Of a stretch of DNA of 64,000 nt, positions 48,901 through 59,890 are shown piece after piece. Numbering within the stretch: the first letter of the stretch is position 1; the number at the start of each line of letters is the position of its first letter. A program made the translations under genes and the position numbers. Under the pieces are notes generated by a model. It saw nothing but the letters and a program-made list of their open reading frames with translations. It had not been told where the DNA came from and did not search any database. Source of the stretch: Acanthornis magna (taxonomy: Eukaryota; Chordata; Aves; Passeriformes; Acanthizidae); the NCBI GenBank assembly GCA_036785705.1, contig JAWUZG010000028.1:310001-374000 (forward strand). The letters run 5' to 3'.

Positions 48901-51900
48901 TAAAATCGTTATTTCTAGGCAGTCCTCTGTGGAGTGGCTGAGGCACAAAGGAGGACAAGAACCACACATCTTCATCTAAAATCAGATGATACCATATGTG
49001 ATACTGGAGCTGGCTCTGCCCGTGGGACGGGCGAAGCCACTCACCACAAACCTGCAACAGCTTCCGAGGAGGCGGTGACACCTCAAAACTGCTCCGAAAT
49101 AGCAATTCATTGCCAGCGTGGCTCAACCAGCTTTAGCATCAGCCATTCTGGCTGTGTAGTGCAGCAACTGCGTGCCCCAGAAGGGCAGCAGGGAAGGTGC
49201 TGGACCCCCTCAGCCTCCCCATGCACCATGCCAAGGCAGACGTTCGTCTCCGTTCCCGTGTTTCCAGATGATCCATCATCACTTCCCGCGGGCACGGCCA
49301 CCTCCACAAGCGCAGGCAGCGACTTTTTATCAGCACATGACACCATCCATGAATTTTGAAATGGAAACAAATATTTCTGTATCCAACAGATGTCGCGTTG
49401 TGGGAATTGAGGGTGAAAATCAGAGCGAGGATGTGGCTGAAACTCCTTTTGTCTCCATTGACCTCATCTCCTCTGCTCCCCAAATGGCCAAATGGGTCCT
49501 GGGAGAACTTTGCCAGGTTATACCCAGCTCCACCTACACCTGCAGCACCTCTGGAGACACCTGGGTTTATATGGTCTATCCAAAGGAGAAAAGTGTTGCC
49601 ATAAGGTCCCTTTCTCCTCTGTGCTTTCACCTCTCTCCTGTGGTATCTCATCCTTCCCTCCCTTCTCCTGCAGCCCAGGGCAACAGGTCCCTCTGCATTG
49701 TCCTGCCTTTTAATTGCCTTTACAGACCTTTCCAAGCACGTCCAACACTGATCTTCCCAGGATCTGAATGTAATGCTACAAAGCTCAGCTGTTTCCTCAC
49801 CACACTCCTTTCAGTGCTTTATTTTTTTCCAACTTTTTATCACTATTCCTAGACCTTGAGAAGTCCTGTACTGTTGACATGCACAGTCCAAGCTCCCATG
49901 CGAGGGAGAACAAGCTTTGTGCCCTTTATATGTTTTGTAGGGGAGGGGGGAAATCAATCTGAAAAATTCAAGTGCTTGAAAGTTTCTGGGCAGCTTCCCA
50001 ATTTCTCAAGCTCCAAGCTCTGCTGCAGGGACCCAGGCAGTAAATTGGCCCTAAAGCTCTTGCCAGAGTACTCACAGGCTCCCTCTTGGCTTTGTAGTGC
50101 TGGTACTCAAATGCTCAGCACTAACAGGGTCCCTGGTGGGCTCCAGCCATTTCTTCCCATCAAGAGTGGGTAGCTCTGCTCCTTAGTTTTAATGAACTGT
50201 CACTGCCTAATCCTAAGCCTGGATTTTTGGAAGAGGAGAAGCCTTGGTAGGATCAGGAAGGGTCCTGCAGGACACTCACTGCTGTCAGGATATCTTGAGC
50301 TTGGATGGCAACAACCTTTCCCTATTCTGAGAAAAACATGGACAGAAAGGGTCCAGCATCCCATGGCAGGTGCCTGTGAGCTGCACAGTGTCCAGTCCAG
50401 GACAGGTGAAGAACAAGGTATCTGTGCTCCCTCCTCTGCAGGGGCTTCCCTCTGCCCAGTGCCTCCCTCCAGCCACCCTCTGCCTGGCTCTGGGAGGGTG
50501 CTATGGCATTCCCCAGCTCCCAGCACGCCTGCAGTGAAAATGCGATTGTCAGACAGAGGAAAGGGAAGACAGACGGATAACAACCTGTATGACAATATGA
50601 GAAAAAACTCACAAAAACGACCAACGCCATCGAGAAAATACAAACTGCCACCAAACACCAAGGAAAAGGCACAGATGACATCCTGCCAAGGCTTTCAGGA
50701 GCATCTGCAGGAGGATGGGGCTGAGCATCAATCTGGGCATCGGCACCACTGTCAGCCCTGTCTTTCAGAGGCAGGTTTAGTGAGAAAGGGAGGTGCTGCT
50801 GCCTCGAGTTTGCCATCACAGGAAAAGCTGTAGTGAAGCCACTTGCAAAGCAAAAGCCCTGACCTGCATCACCTGGAGCCATCCATCCACCCTCCCTGAG
50901 AGCTTCAGCATGGATTTTAGAGAGGGGAGGGAGGGGGGAGGGAGGGAGGGGGGAGGGAGGGAGGGAAGGAAGGAAGGAAGGAAGGAAGGAAGGAAGGAAG
51001 GAAGGAAGGAAGGAAGGAAGGAAGGAAGGAAGTTAGTTTTAGGCTTATTTCATACACCTTAAAAAGGTGTCTCAGAGTTCTTGTAGCTTGTGCTTAGCTG
51101 CCACCCTCCAAAAATCACACGCCTTTGAAGCAGCTCTCAGTGGGCAGGTGCCAACATCCACCTTTAAATACAGGCTTAACAAACATTTTGAGGCTTTCTC
51201 CAGGTGCCCTCAGCACTGACAGGGTTTTCCATGAGGGGAGAGTGTCTGCAGGGCCCTCTCCCCTGCAGTGCCCAGGGCAGGGAGCACGGCAGGGGCTGAT
51301 GCCAGGACACGTGCCATTACTTACGCGCCGTCGCCGTACACTTTGAGGGCATTGATGCAGGTCTTGTCCCAGCCTTGTCCCTGCAGGAAGGAGCAATCTT
51401 CTGTCAGCTCCAGGCTGGGACCCCTAAAATGGCTCCCCTCAAATATTTCGATCCTGTAATGCTCGCCGTGCTGAGGACAAAGAGATTCGAGTCAACAGCA
51501 ACACCAAAAAAGCACAACAAACTATTTATCTGGCTTTTATAAGACAAAGAGGGAGACAGAAGAGTGCTTTGGGAGGGGAACGTAAAGAGCAGTCCAAGAC
51601 CACTGGTGCCAGCATGCACAGAGCACGCACAAACTTGTGCCTCCTCCCAGCACGCTAACCAGGAAAGCCAAAAATCCCTCGTCCCTGCGCCTTCCTGCAG
51701 ATGCCATCCACACGCAAACACATCGTGGGGTGTCAATGCTCAGGCACACGCACCCCTCATCCATCTGCAGATCCCCCCCAGCAGCCCACAAACCCTCCAT
51801 CCCAAATGCAGCATCAGCCGCAGCCCTGACTCTCTGTTGCACCCAAACAGCAAAAACAGAAACATGTCCCAAGTGTACGAAGATGTTGGACTATTCCCCT

Positions 51901-53959
51901 TTACTAATTTGTATTGCCTCCAGTTTCATGCATAGCTGCTGTTCCTGGTGGGAGATGTTGTGCCTTTCTTTTAGGAAAATAAAAACAGGGGGAAGAAAAG
52001 GAAACTTTCCCAGCATCATCGTTGCTGTGCGAGCCCTTGACGGTCACACAACATCAATTACTCAGGGGAGATCTCTGCAGCCTGCGGCAGAGCTATATGG
52101 GACAGAGTGAGCTCAAAGGATTTTTTTTTTAAGTCAAATTCAAAGAATACCTAAACACATTTTTCAAATAAACAACGTCAGAGCACAAAAAGGCTGGGCT
52201 GCGATGCCAAACCCCACAGCAGGCAGCCGCCGGCAGCAGCCAAGCGGATACCGTGCCTGAGCAAACATTCCTCCGGGAATCTGTGCTGCAGAAATGCCTC
52301 AAAGCCCTTGCTGGCATCTCACAGGGAAAATCTTGGGCCAGGAAAGGAGGAGCACATCCTTGTGCTGGCTGGGGTCCAGGGCCTGGGGCAGAGCATCCCT
52401 CCATGTATGGATCATGGAGGTGCTTTGGGAATGACGTAACAGACCTGAAACAGACCCACTGCTGTGTCAAAAGCAGTTTCAGGACCAGTGAGAAACCCCA
52501 CCAGCTTCAGCTGGGCTCATCATTGCCCCAGAGGTCCCCAGTGGTCAGAGAATCAATGGAAAGACCCAACCCATGTTCATTTTTCTTTGCTACTTTTTAA
52601 TCTTCCCATCTAAACCTTCCTCCGGACAGTGCTTTTAGAAGCTTGATAAGGGGAAGGGAAAAGAGTGGGTTTAGTTTAGGATTACTGGGGTCAGGGGGTG
52701 GTTTGCAACAGCAAAGAATTCAGCTAAAATTTGCTAGGAGCAGCCCCATGGTCTGGTTGGAAAGCCCTCAGGCTGCCCTCTCCCCCTCCAGCTGCGTGGG
52801 GAGATGGAGCTGCCACAGCTCAAACTTGCCTTGGGCAACAAATCTCCTTCTGAATTCCCCAGTGAATATCTCATAACTGCTAACATTAAAAGGAAAAGCA
52901 CATGGTACCAGCAGGGCCTTGCCATCTCAACTGGAAAACCACAGGAATAGCTCATCCTGTTAAAGGCACTGTGTTTCACTGTGGAAGGAAGAACACGTCT
53001 CTTCCTCCTGTCTGGGGACTGGGAAATTGTCACGGCTTTGTGGCCTGCCAGACCACTCCAAACGGGGACAAACCTACCCAGGAAACCATTTCCTGCTCAA
53101 TGGGACATGCTATTTCTAAAGAACACAAACTTTTACGGCACTTATTCGTGGGGTTCCTGTGACCAGCAGAAACAAAACCCAAGGGTGCTCTGGCTGGAAG
53201 AGCCAAAGGCCAGCAGCAGCATCCCACTCACCATCCCGACGGGCCGGCAGGAGCCCAGGTGGTCGCTGCGTCCATTCCAGCGGTAGAAATCAGGGTACTC
53301 GCCGTGCTCCAGGATGTACTGCTGCCCTCGGAAGTCAGGGTGGTCGAAGCAGACCCAAGCTCCACTCTGGACGCAGATGGAGTTGACCCGGTTGAGGAAA
53401 CCTTGGTCCTGGAAGCTGTTGCAGCTGCCACAGACGTCCAGCTTCCTGCCCGTGAAGCATCTGCCTTCGTAGAAAGTGATCTGGGGGAGGGAGGAGAACG
53501 GGCCCGCAGTGAGGAGCAGGGGCACAGCCAGACTCCCATTCTAAGCAGATGGGAATCTCTCGCAGATGCATCATGTCGGGGTGGTTTGGGTTATTTTAGC
53601 TGCTTTCCAGCAAAAGGAGCACGGCACCGCTGGCATTTTTTCCTAAGGCGCATATTTGTTTTTCTGGGAATGCAGTGCATCCCGCATTTATGACACTTCT
53701 CGCCGCCTCGTGCTCACTCACACATATTTCCAGCAGGAATGTTTAAACAGGAAATTCGGCTCCCGAAAGGCAGCTCCTTCTGCCGCACCCTCCCCATCCC
53801 TGCTACCAAATTTGCTCCCGGGATCACCGCTCACGCCGCATCTGCTGGCTCTGTTATCCGCATCAACTCCTTCCACCCGGAGGATGCTCAGGCTCTCCGG
53901 CTCCAGGCTGAAAGGGAAGCGGTTGGGTCATTACTTACTTTTCCTGAGTATTGAGACAT
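45770..53959 (-). CDS. CRYGN: CRYGN, gamma-N crystallin (complete, four coding exons)
   Basis: In transcript order the exons are 53959-53939 (7 codons), 53480-53232 (83 codons, motifs 1 and 2), 51470-51325 (motif 3) and 45905-45770 (motif 4). The product is 183 residues (human 182) with four Greek-key motifs in two domains. Seen: ITFYEGRCFTGRKLDVCGSC, WVCFDHPDFRGQQYILEHGE, YRIEIFEGSHFRGPSLELTE and WVLYEEPNYRGRMYVVERGE. Crystallins are abundant, long-lived structural proteins of the lens, and gamma-N is also reported in retina in mammals. The N-terminal domain sits in one exon, as in gamma-crystallins. The C-terminal domain is split, as in beta-crystallins. No disabling change is visible. Confidence 0.96.
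46290..46352. repeat. Two adjacent perfect inverted repeats (hairpins)
   Basis: The first has arms CTCTGCCC and GGGCAGAG with a 6-base loop (46290-46311). The second has 13-bp arms CTCCTTACAGTCC and GGACTGTAAGGAG with an 11-base loop (46316-46352). They are four bases apart, within CRYGN intron 3. Confidence 0.85.
50919..51032. repeat. Polypurine microsatellite (GGGA)n then (GGAA)n
   Basis: There are 114 consecutive purines: irregular GGGA/GGGG units followed by about 17 uninterrupted GGAA units (from about 50964). It lies in CRYGN intron 3, where the transcript reads as a polypyrimidine tract. Confidence 0.95.
51325..51470 (-). CDS. CRYGN: CRYGN exon 3, Greek key 3
   Basis: The exon encodes HGEHYRIEIFEGSHFRGPSL, then ELTEDCSFLQGQGWDKTCIN and ALKVYGDG, plus two bases of an Ala codon. 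The acceptor is GTCCTCAG and the donor GTAAGT. The plus strand carries only shadow frames here, so this exon is easy to miss. Confidence 0.95.
51471..53231 (-). other. CRYGN: CRYGN intron 2
   Basis: This 1.8 kb intron lies between the two crystallin domains. I recognise no repeat family, RNA gene or further exon in it. Confidence 0.75.
53232..53480 (-). CDS. CRYGN: CRYGN exon 2, N-terminal domain (Greek keys 1 and 2)
   Basis: The exon has 83 codons (residues 8-90). Motif 1 holds YEGRCFTG, FQDQGFLNRVNSI and Cys 15, 24 and 27. Motif 2 holds FDHPDFRGQQYILEHGEYPD and ends CRPVGM. The acceptor is CTCCCCCAG and the donor GTGAGT. Both motifs in a single exon is the gamma-type arrangement. Confidence 0.97.
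53481..53938 (-). other. CRYGN: CRYGN intron 1
   Basis: This 458-base intron follows the seven-codon first exon. I see nothing else in it. Confidence 0.85.
53939..53959 (-). CDS. CRYGN: CRYGN exon 1, seven codons
   Basis: The ATG at 53959-53957 is followed by MSQYSGK and the donor GTAAGTAATG. A tiny first coding exon is characteristic of beta/gamma-crystallin genes (human CRYGN begins MAQRSGK). A TATA box lies about 80 bases upstream. Confidence 0.93.
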
Positions 53960-54036
53960 TTTCTGCTGGCTGTTATCCAAGACCAAAAGCGGGAGCCAGA
54001 CCAAAACCGCGATGGACAGATCATTGGACACCCCAC

Positions 54037-54042
54037 TATATA
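54037..54042 (-). promoter_or_regulatory. CRYGN: CRYGN TATA box
   Basis: CCTATATAGTGG on the minus strand lies 78 bases upstream of the ATG. Transcription would start near 54008, giving a 5' UTR of about 50 bases. Short leaders behind a TATA box are usual for crystallin genes. Confidence 0.75.
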
Positions 54043-54071
54043 GGGGCCGGCGGGGGGGGGCCGGGCCGGGG
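54043..54071 (+). promoter_or_regulatory. CRYGN: Candidate G-quadruplex just upstream of the CRYGN TATA box
   Basis: On the plus strand, which is the template strand of CRYGN, four G-runs of 4, 9, 3 and 4 bases are separated by loops of 5, 2 and 2. This fits the usual G3+N1-7 rule. The run abuts the TATA box. Confidence 0.65.
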
Positions 54072-54160
54072 TTGGTGTCGCGAGGGCTTTTTAACAAAGC
54101 CACGGGAACCGGGGGCTTTGCGCTTTCCTGCTTCGTAGGCAGAACCGCCGGTAAAGGGGC

Positions 54161-54170
54161 CTGCTGAGTC
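54161..54170 (-). promoter_or_regulatory. CRYGN: MAF recognition element half site
   Basis: The minus strand reads GGACTCAGCA. Nine consecutive bases (GACTCAGCA) match the right side of the 13-base MARE TGCTGACTCAGCA. It is about 120 bases upstream of the TATA box. Large MAF factors drive many crystallin promoters. Binding here is inferred. Confidence 0.5.
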
Positions 54171-57100
54171 CGGGGTTTTGATTTTGGGCAGATGATCTGA
54201 CAAAAGATTTGCTTGGCAGGGCTTTGGTCAATTAGCGGTGCACATTTACTGCTCCTTTTTGGAGGACTTCTTTTTTTTTTTTTACCTTTTTGACCTTTTT
54301 TCCTCTCTATTTCTTGTTTCCTCCCCACCTCCATTTCCCCCGTTTTTCTTTTTTTTCCCCACCCTTTTTCCTTTTCCTTAGAACACATAACAAGTAAAGG
54401 AGGAAACAGCAGCTTCTCTAAAGCATGGCGTGTAATTTCTCTGTGTTAGGTTTGCTTTTTCACAGCTTCTTCCCACCTATTGCAGTGTGGGTGTCCAAGA
54501 GAGGGTGTCCTTGGAAGGCTCCTCACCAACAAACACTGCACTCCATCCATCAAACCAATGGTTTCTCATTCCACCTTTGAACCTCTCTAAATTGCACTTC
54601 CAAAAGCCAAGGATCTGATCCCCTCCAAAGTACAAAGGCTGGACTCACAAACCCACAGGTGCTGCTCACGAGCATCGTTCTCAGGAATATTTTAATCTCC
54701 CAGCACTGAAGCCCTGACTCACAGCCGTAAATCAGGATTAGAGGGACTTTTGGACCATAAAGTGACCATATTAAAGTAACTTACATTGCAGCTATATGGG
54801 GCCATAAAGTCCTCATCTGTGTTATGAGAATATACAGAGATTTTAACTGCCCTATTCCGAGGACAAATAGCAAAGGAAGCTCCCAGCCCATAAACCTCAT
54901 CAGTTTGTATTAATGAGCCCAGCTAGGAAGAGGTAAAGACAAATGTATGGGGGTGGCCCATGGACAAGTATGCAGAGATGAACCAGGGGCCACATTAAAA
55001 AGAGATCTGTCTTTTATGCTTTTTCATAGCTCTGCAAGAGACTTCACACACAGCTCCTGATCCTTGAATCTTCCTCACTCACTGGGCCCCCATCACCTCC
55101 CCTTGCCACCGCATCTCTCCCTGTCCCACCAGGAACACACTTTAAATCTGAACCCTAAAACCTCCTTTCCTGGCAGGTTGCTCCTGTCCTCACACTTGCC
55201 CCACTCTGCTGCCTCAGCTCTCCGCTTCATCTCGAGATTAAAGAGTGCTTCAGGAGAGAGGACGTCATCATTAGGGCTCAAGCGTGCGCCGCCCTTTCAA
55301 TTAAGATGTAGAAGTTAATAAGCGCGTGTGCAGACACACGTAGGCTGAGCCGGAGGATGTCATTGACTGAGATGCTCTGGAGGAGGAAGGAGGGAGGTGG
55401 CACTTTGTGCTGGGAGAGGAAACACATCCTCCAGCTGATGCAGGCAAACCTGCCCCGCATCGCAGGAACACGGCTCACACAGACGTGTTCTGATGTGACG
55501 CAGGAAACAATGAAAAAACCCTCATCTGATTAAAAAAAAAACCTTGCCCAAACGCTCTTTGAAATGCTGGTGCCAATTTTAAGGTGTTAAATTAATCACC
55601 AGATGGTGCAGGGAAAAGTAACAGCGCACGGAAAGTCCCACTTGGAGAGCAGCAGCCAAGATGGGGGGCATTAGCAGTGTTCCCAAAAAACAGCCATTCC
55701 CTGTGGCCTTGCACTTGGTGCACAGGGAGGGAAGGAGAAGTGTCCCTCTCCTGAGTCGTGGCTGGGAGCACGAGGACAATGGGGTGGCCCCGTCGCTGGC
55801 ATTGGGACCCAACTCTCCGTCCATTGGGGTTACAGCAGCCCACGCACTCTTTGCGTTGGCCATGGGCTGTTGGGTGCCTGGAGAGGGGAAAACCCATGGC
55901 AAACTGCCCCAAAGCACCCAGGAAAGCAAATATTGCCTCAGGAGGAGATTTTTATGGAACCACAAAAACCTGGTTTCCTCCATCTCTGTGTTTTGATGGG
56001 ATTTTCTTGTTTCTCTCAAGGCGTGAGATTTAATTCAATGTGCAAGAGCTTGATGAATCTGAGACTTGTGCCCAGCTCTCAGACTTCTTAGAAATTGTCC
56101 AACAGGTTTAAAAGCTATTTCAGGAGAGATGGAAAGAGGGTATGGCAACTTAATTCTCATTTCTTTGAGAAACCATGTTAAAGACATGAACTAAGAAAGG
56201 ACTCATTGCTAGAAAAAAAGGAAAATGATGGGAAGAAAAGAATATGGAAGAACAGCAAATCAAAATTCCTGGACAAACCTCCTTAATTCCTTGCCAAAGA
56301 TGGAAAGGCTGCCAAGGAAAGAGAGACAAGAGCAGCCTGAGGAGCCTGTGGCCACTAGCAGCATTTCAGACATGTGATGCTGGCTGACCTCGCCTCCTGC
56401 TCGTGCCCAGGTGCAGGATCACATCTGACCGTGAGCACCACAGCAAAAGGATTGTGGGCAGCCTTCCTCCACTGTGGCTGCATAAAGGATGAAACACTGG
56501 AAATTAACCTAAAAGTTTGACTATTTGGCTTAAACAGTCAAAACTCAAAAAATCTGAGATTCTTTAGTGGGAGTGGTTTAGAGGGAGGAATTGGGTTTGA
56601 TGTCCACAGGGGCAGCTCCAGGCTGTGCTATCCCTGCCTGCCTTTGCTGCCGTGAGGCTGAGGAGTCAGCTGGTGAGAGACAATTTGCTCTCCAAATTGT
56701 CCAGGCCAGAGCCAGGGGAGCTGAGCAGGGTGTGACTCCTGGAGGTGAATTTTTGGGAGCGACCTCACTAACGTGAACAGAAATATTCCTCGTCGGAGGC
56801 TTAGCAGGATTAGCATTCTGCTTAGAGGCACCTACTGCAGCTGGCACAGCCTCACACAAATAACCATTAATGGAGCAGCAGCCAAGGAGTTGCTCCACAT
56901 CCTCTGAAAGGGCCACACTTCATCTTCTGGAGGAGCCTGTAGTATTTGCAAAGCAGGGTAAGACCTGCCACAGAAAATCCCTAGCTCAGGGCTTTCGAAA
57001 CGCCTCCTTGCTTTGAAAAGCTCATGGATTTTTCACATACCTCAGTATGAGATACTTTGAGCTCATTAAGTATGAGCTCAATATGGGTCTTGCTCTTTTC

Positions 57101-58699
57101 CGTGGAAAATTTTTTGGCTTGCAGCTGGGAATGATGAGCACATCCTGTGGGCCTCTTCAGGGCAGCAACAGACCTCAGAGTGAGAAACCATCCTCATGAC
57201 TCAGGGGTGAGTTTCTGTGTGAAATACATGTTGCTTGTCAAAGAGCTGGCCCACCTCAGACCAGCTGCCAAAAGTACCAAATTCTGCTGGTGATTAACCC
57301 AGTCCCTGCAGCTGGGTGCACCACGTGCTGCCTCCCAGAGCTGCCAGGGGGCTGGGGAAAATGAATGCAAAATATTTAACCCACACCTCACTGGCAGAAT
57401 ACACCACCTGTTGCTGGAAATGGGAACCGGCTGCCAGGCAATGGTTTTGGGTTCCATGTGTTGCCTTCAGCATGGATGCACTACAACATAGAAATCTCCA
57501 GAAAATCTCTACCAAGGGTGGCCATCCCACACCCTGACCCACTGCCCATCCCATGCCATGCCATGCCAAACCTCGTGTCACCCATGTAGACTCCAAAAAC
57601 CTCCTCAGACTGAGCAAACCCTGCCACAGAACAGAGGATCTGGCTGGGTTCCTGCTAGGAAAAACAGCTCCTCACCTTGAGATGGGACCTGCCGGTCAGG
57701 TTTAGCCAATCACAGTCTTGTTTTCAGTAATATTCTGTCCAGGGATCATCACACACTTCAGCATCTGACTGAGATGGGACTTGGACTTCATTGTGGAAAG
57801 CATCAGAAAGCCTAGCGGGTGAAATCCTTTCCGTTTTCATTGTATTTCAAAAACGGAAAAGGTCCAGTAGGGAACCAGGATATCCAAGGAAAAGCTGGAT
57901 GCTGAGGACACCCAGACTAGTTTAGCCACATTTCTGCAGGCTCGCAATAGTTGAAGGCATCTGTGCAGAGGTTTTCACTCCCCCTCCCCAGTTGTCAAAG
58001 GGGAGCAATTTTGACCTTATTAGATGAAGTTGTGAAGATGAGTCAGTATTAGCAAAATGCTCTGAAGATGAGCAGTCCTGATTACATAAGGGCTAATTAG
58101 AAGCTGTTGATTTCTCCTTCTGGAGAGGCTCAAGCTCAGCAGTGTTAATTAGCAGGCTAAGCCCAGCAAGCCTGGGCACATCGTCACCACCTGCACCACG
58201 CCTGCACAGCACCTGGAACATCTGCACCTTGTCCAGATACTACAGCACAGCTACTGCAGACACACAGGGGCAGTGAAAACACTTCCCCAGCTTTTTTCTT
58301 CTCCAACATGGACTCACCAAACCTTTACAGAAGCTGGGAAGAAGCATTACACAGAAGATCCCACCCACAGCTGACTCCTCAAACTTTCTCTGTCAGGGAG
58401 CTAATCAGGCAGGGACAAACGACAGGAAAAAGAAGGCTCGTGTATCCACTTAACACCTGCAGAACATCCTCCCCCTGCCGAGCTCACCTGCCCCACTGCC
58501 TACCTCGTCCTCAGCATTTCCAGGCACATTTCCCACAGGTTGGGAGATGGGCAGCTCCAGGTCTGGGACTCAGGATTATTCACAGCAAAGCGAGGAGCTG
58601 GACAGGAGCACAAGCAAGACAGAAGTCACTTCCAAACCAGGGCACTGTAAATCCACACAAGTCAGTGAGAACTTGACTTAGAACAGTTAATCTCCACAT

Positions 58700-58790
58700 A
58701 ATCGCAGAATGGCTGGGGTTGGCAGGGACCTCTGGAGGTCACCTGGGGCTGGTTGGTTGGGACCATGTCCAAGTAGCTTTTGAGAATGTC
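58700..58790 (-). mobile_element. Short, diverged CR1 fragment, minus orientation
   Basis: The sequence reads AATCGCAGAATGGCTGGGGT, TGGCAGGGACCTCTGGAGGT and CCATGTCCAAGTAGCTTTTG. It is similar to the CR1 3' region of the 41.5 kb type, with internal deletion. Boundaries are approximate. Confidence 0.65.
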
Positions 58791-59519
58791 CAACATGAGA
58801 AACTGGTGGACTGTGAGCAATCTCACAGTGAAAAAGATTTGCTCATTTCCTCAACAGGAAAAGGATCTTTGCACTTTCACCTTTGCAAATGATCATCCCT
58901 TAAGAATAACGTTACTAAGTCTACATAATGCTTTTCATAGCCTGGACCAGAGAACTGATTTCCTCCGTGCCTTACCTTTTCATCCATGCACCATTTATCA
59001 CAATCCTCCAGAAGCCTCCAAAGGATCAGGGCAGCTGGCAGACAAGGCTGTATAAATTCATCAACTCCAGGCAAACAGCAGTTTGCCGGATAGCAGTATT
59101 TTGCTTCTGTACGTCACAGGGCTTCCAGGATTGCCCCCCACCCCCCTTCAGGGCTCTCAGGGTGAAGAAGCTAACCCGTGCCAGCTCACAAGGAAGCACG
59201 AGGCTGCTCCAACCTTTGAGACTCCAGCTGCTGAAGGTGCCATCCTGAGAAGCCAAGCGATATCTCTGCGCAGCCAAGGACGAGGAGTCACTGATTGCGC
59301 TTGACTACACATCTCAGCAGAACTGCAAGACTATTGCACATGTTTGGTCTTTAGATCTTATTAGCAGAGAAAGGCTTGGACGAGTGGAATAATTCCCATT
59401 TCTTACTGGATGAAGCAGAAACAGGAGGAAGGGAGCAACACATGTGGATGAGCTCAATCATAATAGCTGTTATAGAAGACACAAGAGCAGTACATCTGTC
59501 AGTGCTGCGTGCATTCATT

Positions 59520-59890
59520 GTTTGGGCTGGAAGGGACCCCAAAGCCCATCTAGTTCCAACTCCGCTGCCATGGGCAGGGACACCTTCCACTAGACCAGGT
59601 TGCTCAGAGCCCCATCCAACGTGGCTTTGTGGAGCATCCATAAACTCCTCTGGGCAGCCTGTTCCAGTGTATCACCAGCTTTAAAAATTCCTTGCTATTC
59701 TAAACCTATTCTCTTGCAGTTTGAAACCATTGCCCCTCGTCCTATCACTACATGCCCTTGTGAAATGACCCTTTCAAGTCTCAGAAACTCCCACTGCACA
59801 TCAGCCAGAGAACCTGCCCTTGCCTTCAAGCCCTCCTGGAAAGGCTCACCCCTGGAAGGCAGGACCTCAGTTATCCCAGACTATTAAAAA
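59520..59890 (-). mobile_element. CR1 LINE 3' fragment, minus orientation
   Basis: Recognisable CR1 blocks are GGCTGGAAGGGACC, CATGGGCAGGGACACCTTCC, ACTAGACCAGGTTGCTCAGA, GCAGCCTGTTCCAGTG, TTGCAGTTTGAAACCATTGC and CCTATCACTACATGCCCTTG. It is diverged at both ends. Confidence 0.85.

Larger units (their letters stand above)
45906..51324 (-). other. CRYGN: CRYGN intron 3
   Basis: This 5.4 kb intron separates motifs 3 and 4. It holds a pair of adjacent hairpins (46290-46352) and a 114-base pure purine tract (50919-51032). Overlapping open frames of about 200 codons on both strands near 49.1-49.9 kb resemble nothing known. Confidence 0.75.

Noticed and set aside
49139..49852. Overlapping 198-codon (-) and 226-codon (+) frames in CRYGN intron 3
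   Set aside because: No domain or recognisable similarity. They lie inside the intron and mirror each other on both strands, as chance frames do.
50793..51062. Frame encoding REGG/RKEG repeats
   Set aside because: It is the translation of the purine microsatellite, not a gene.
53259..53693. 144-codon plus-strand frame antisense to CRYGN exon 2
   Set aside because: It is a shadow of the crystallin exon on the opposite strand.
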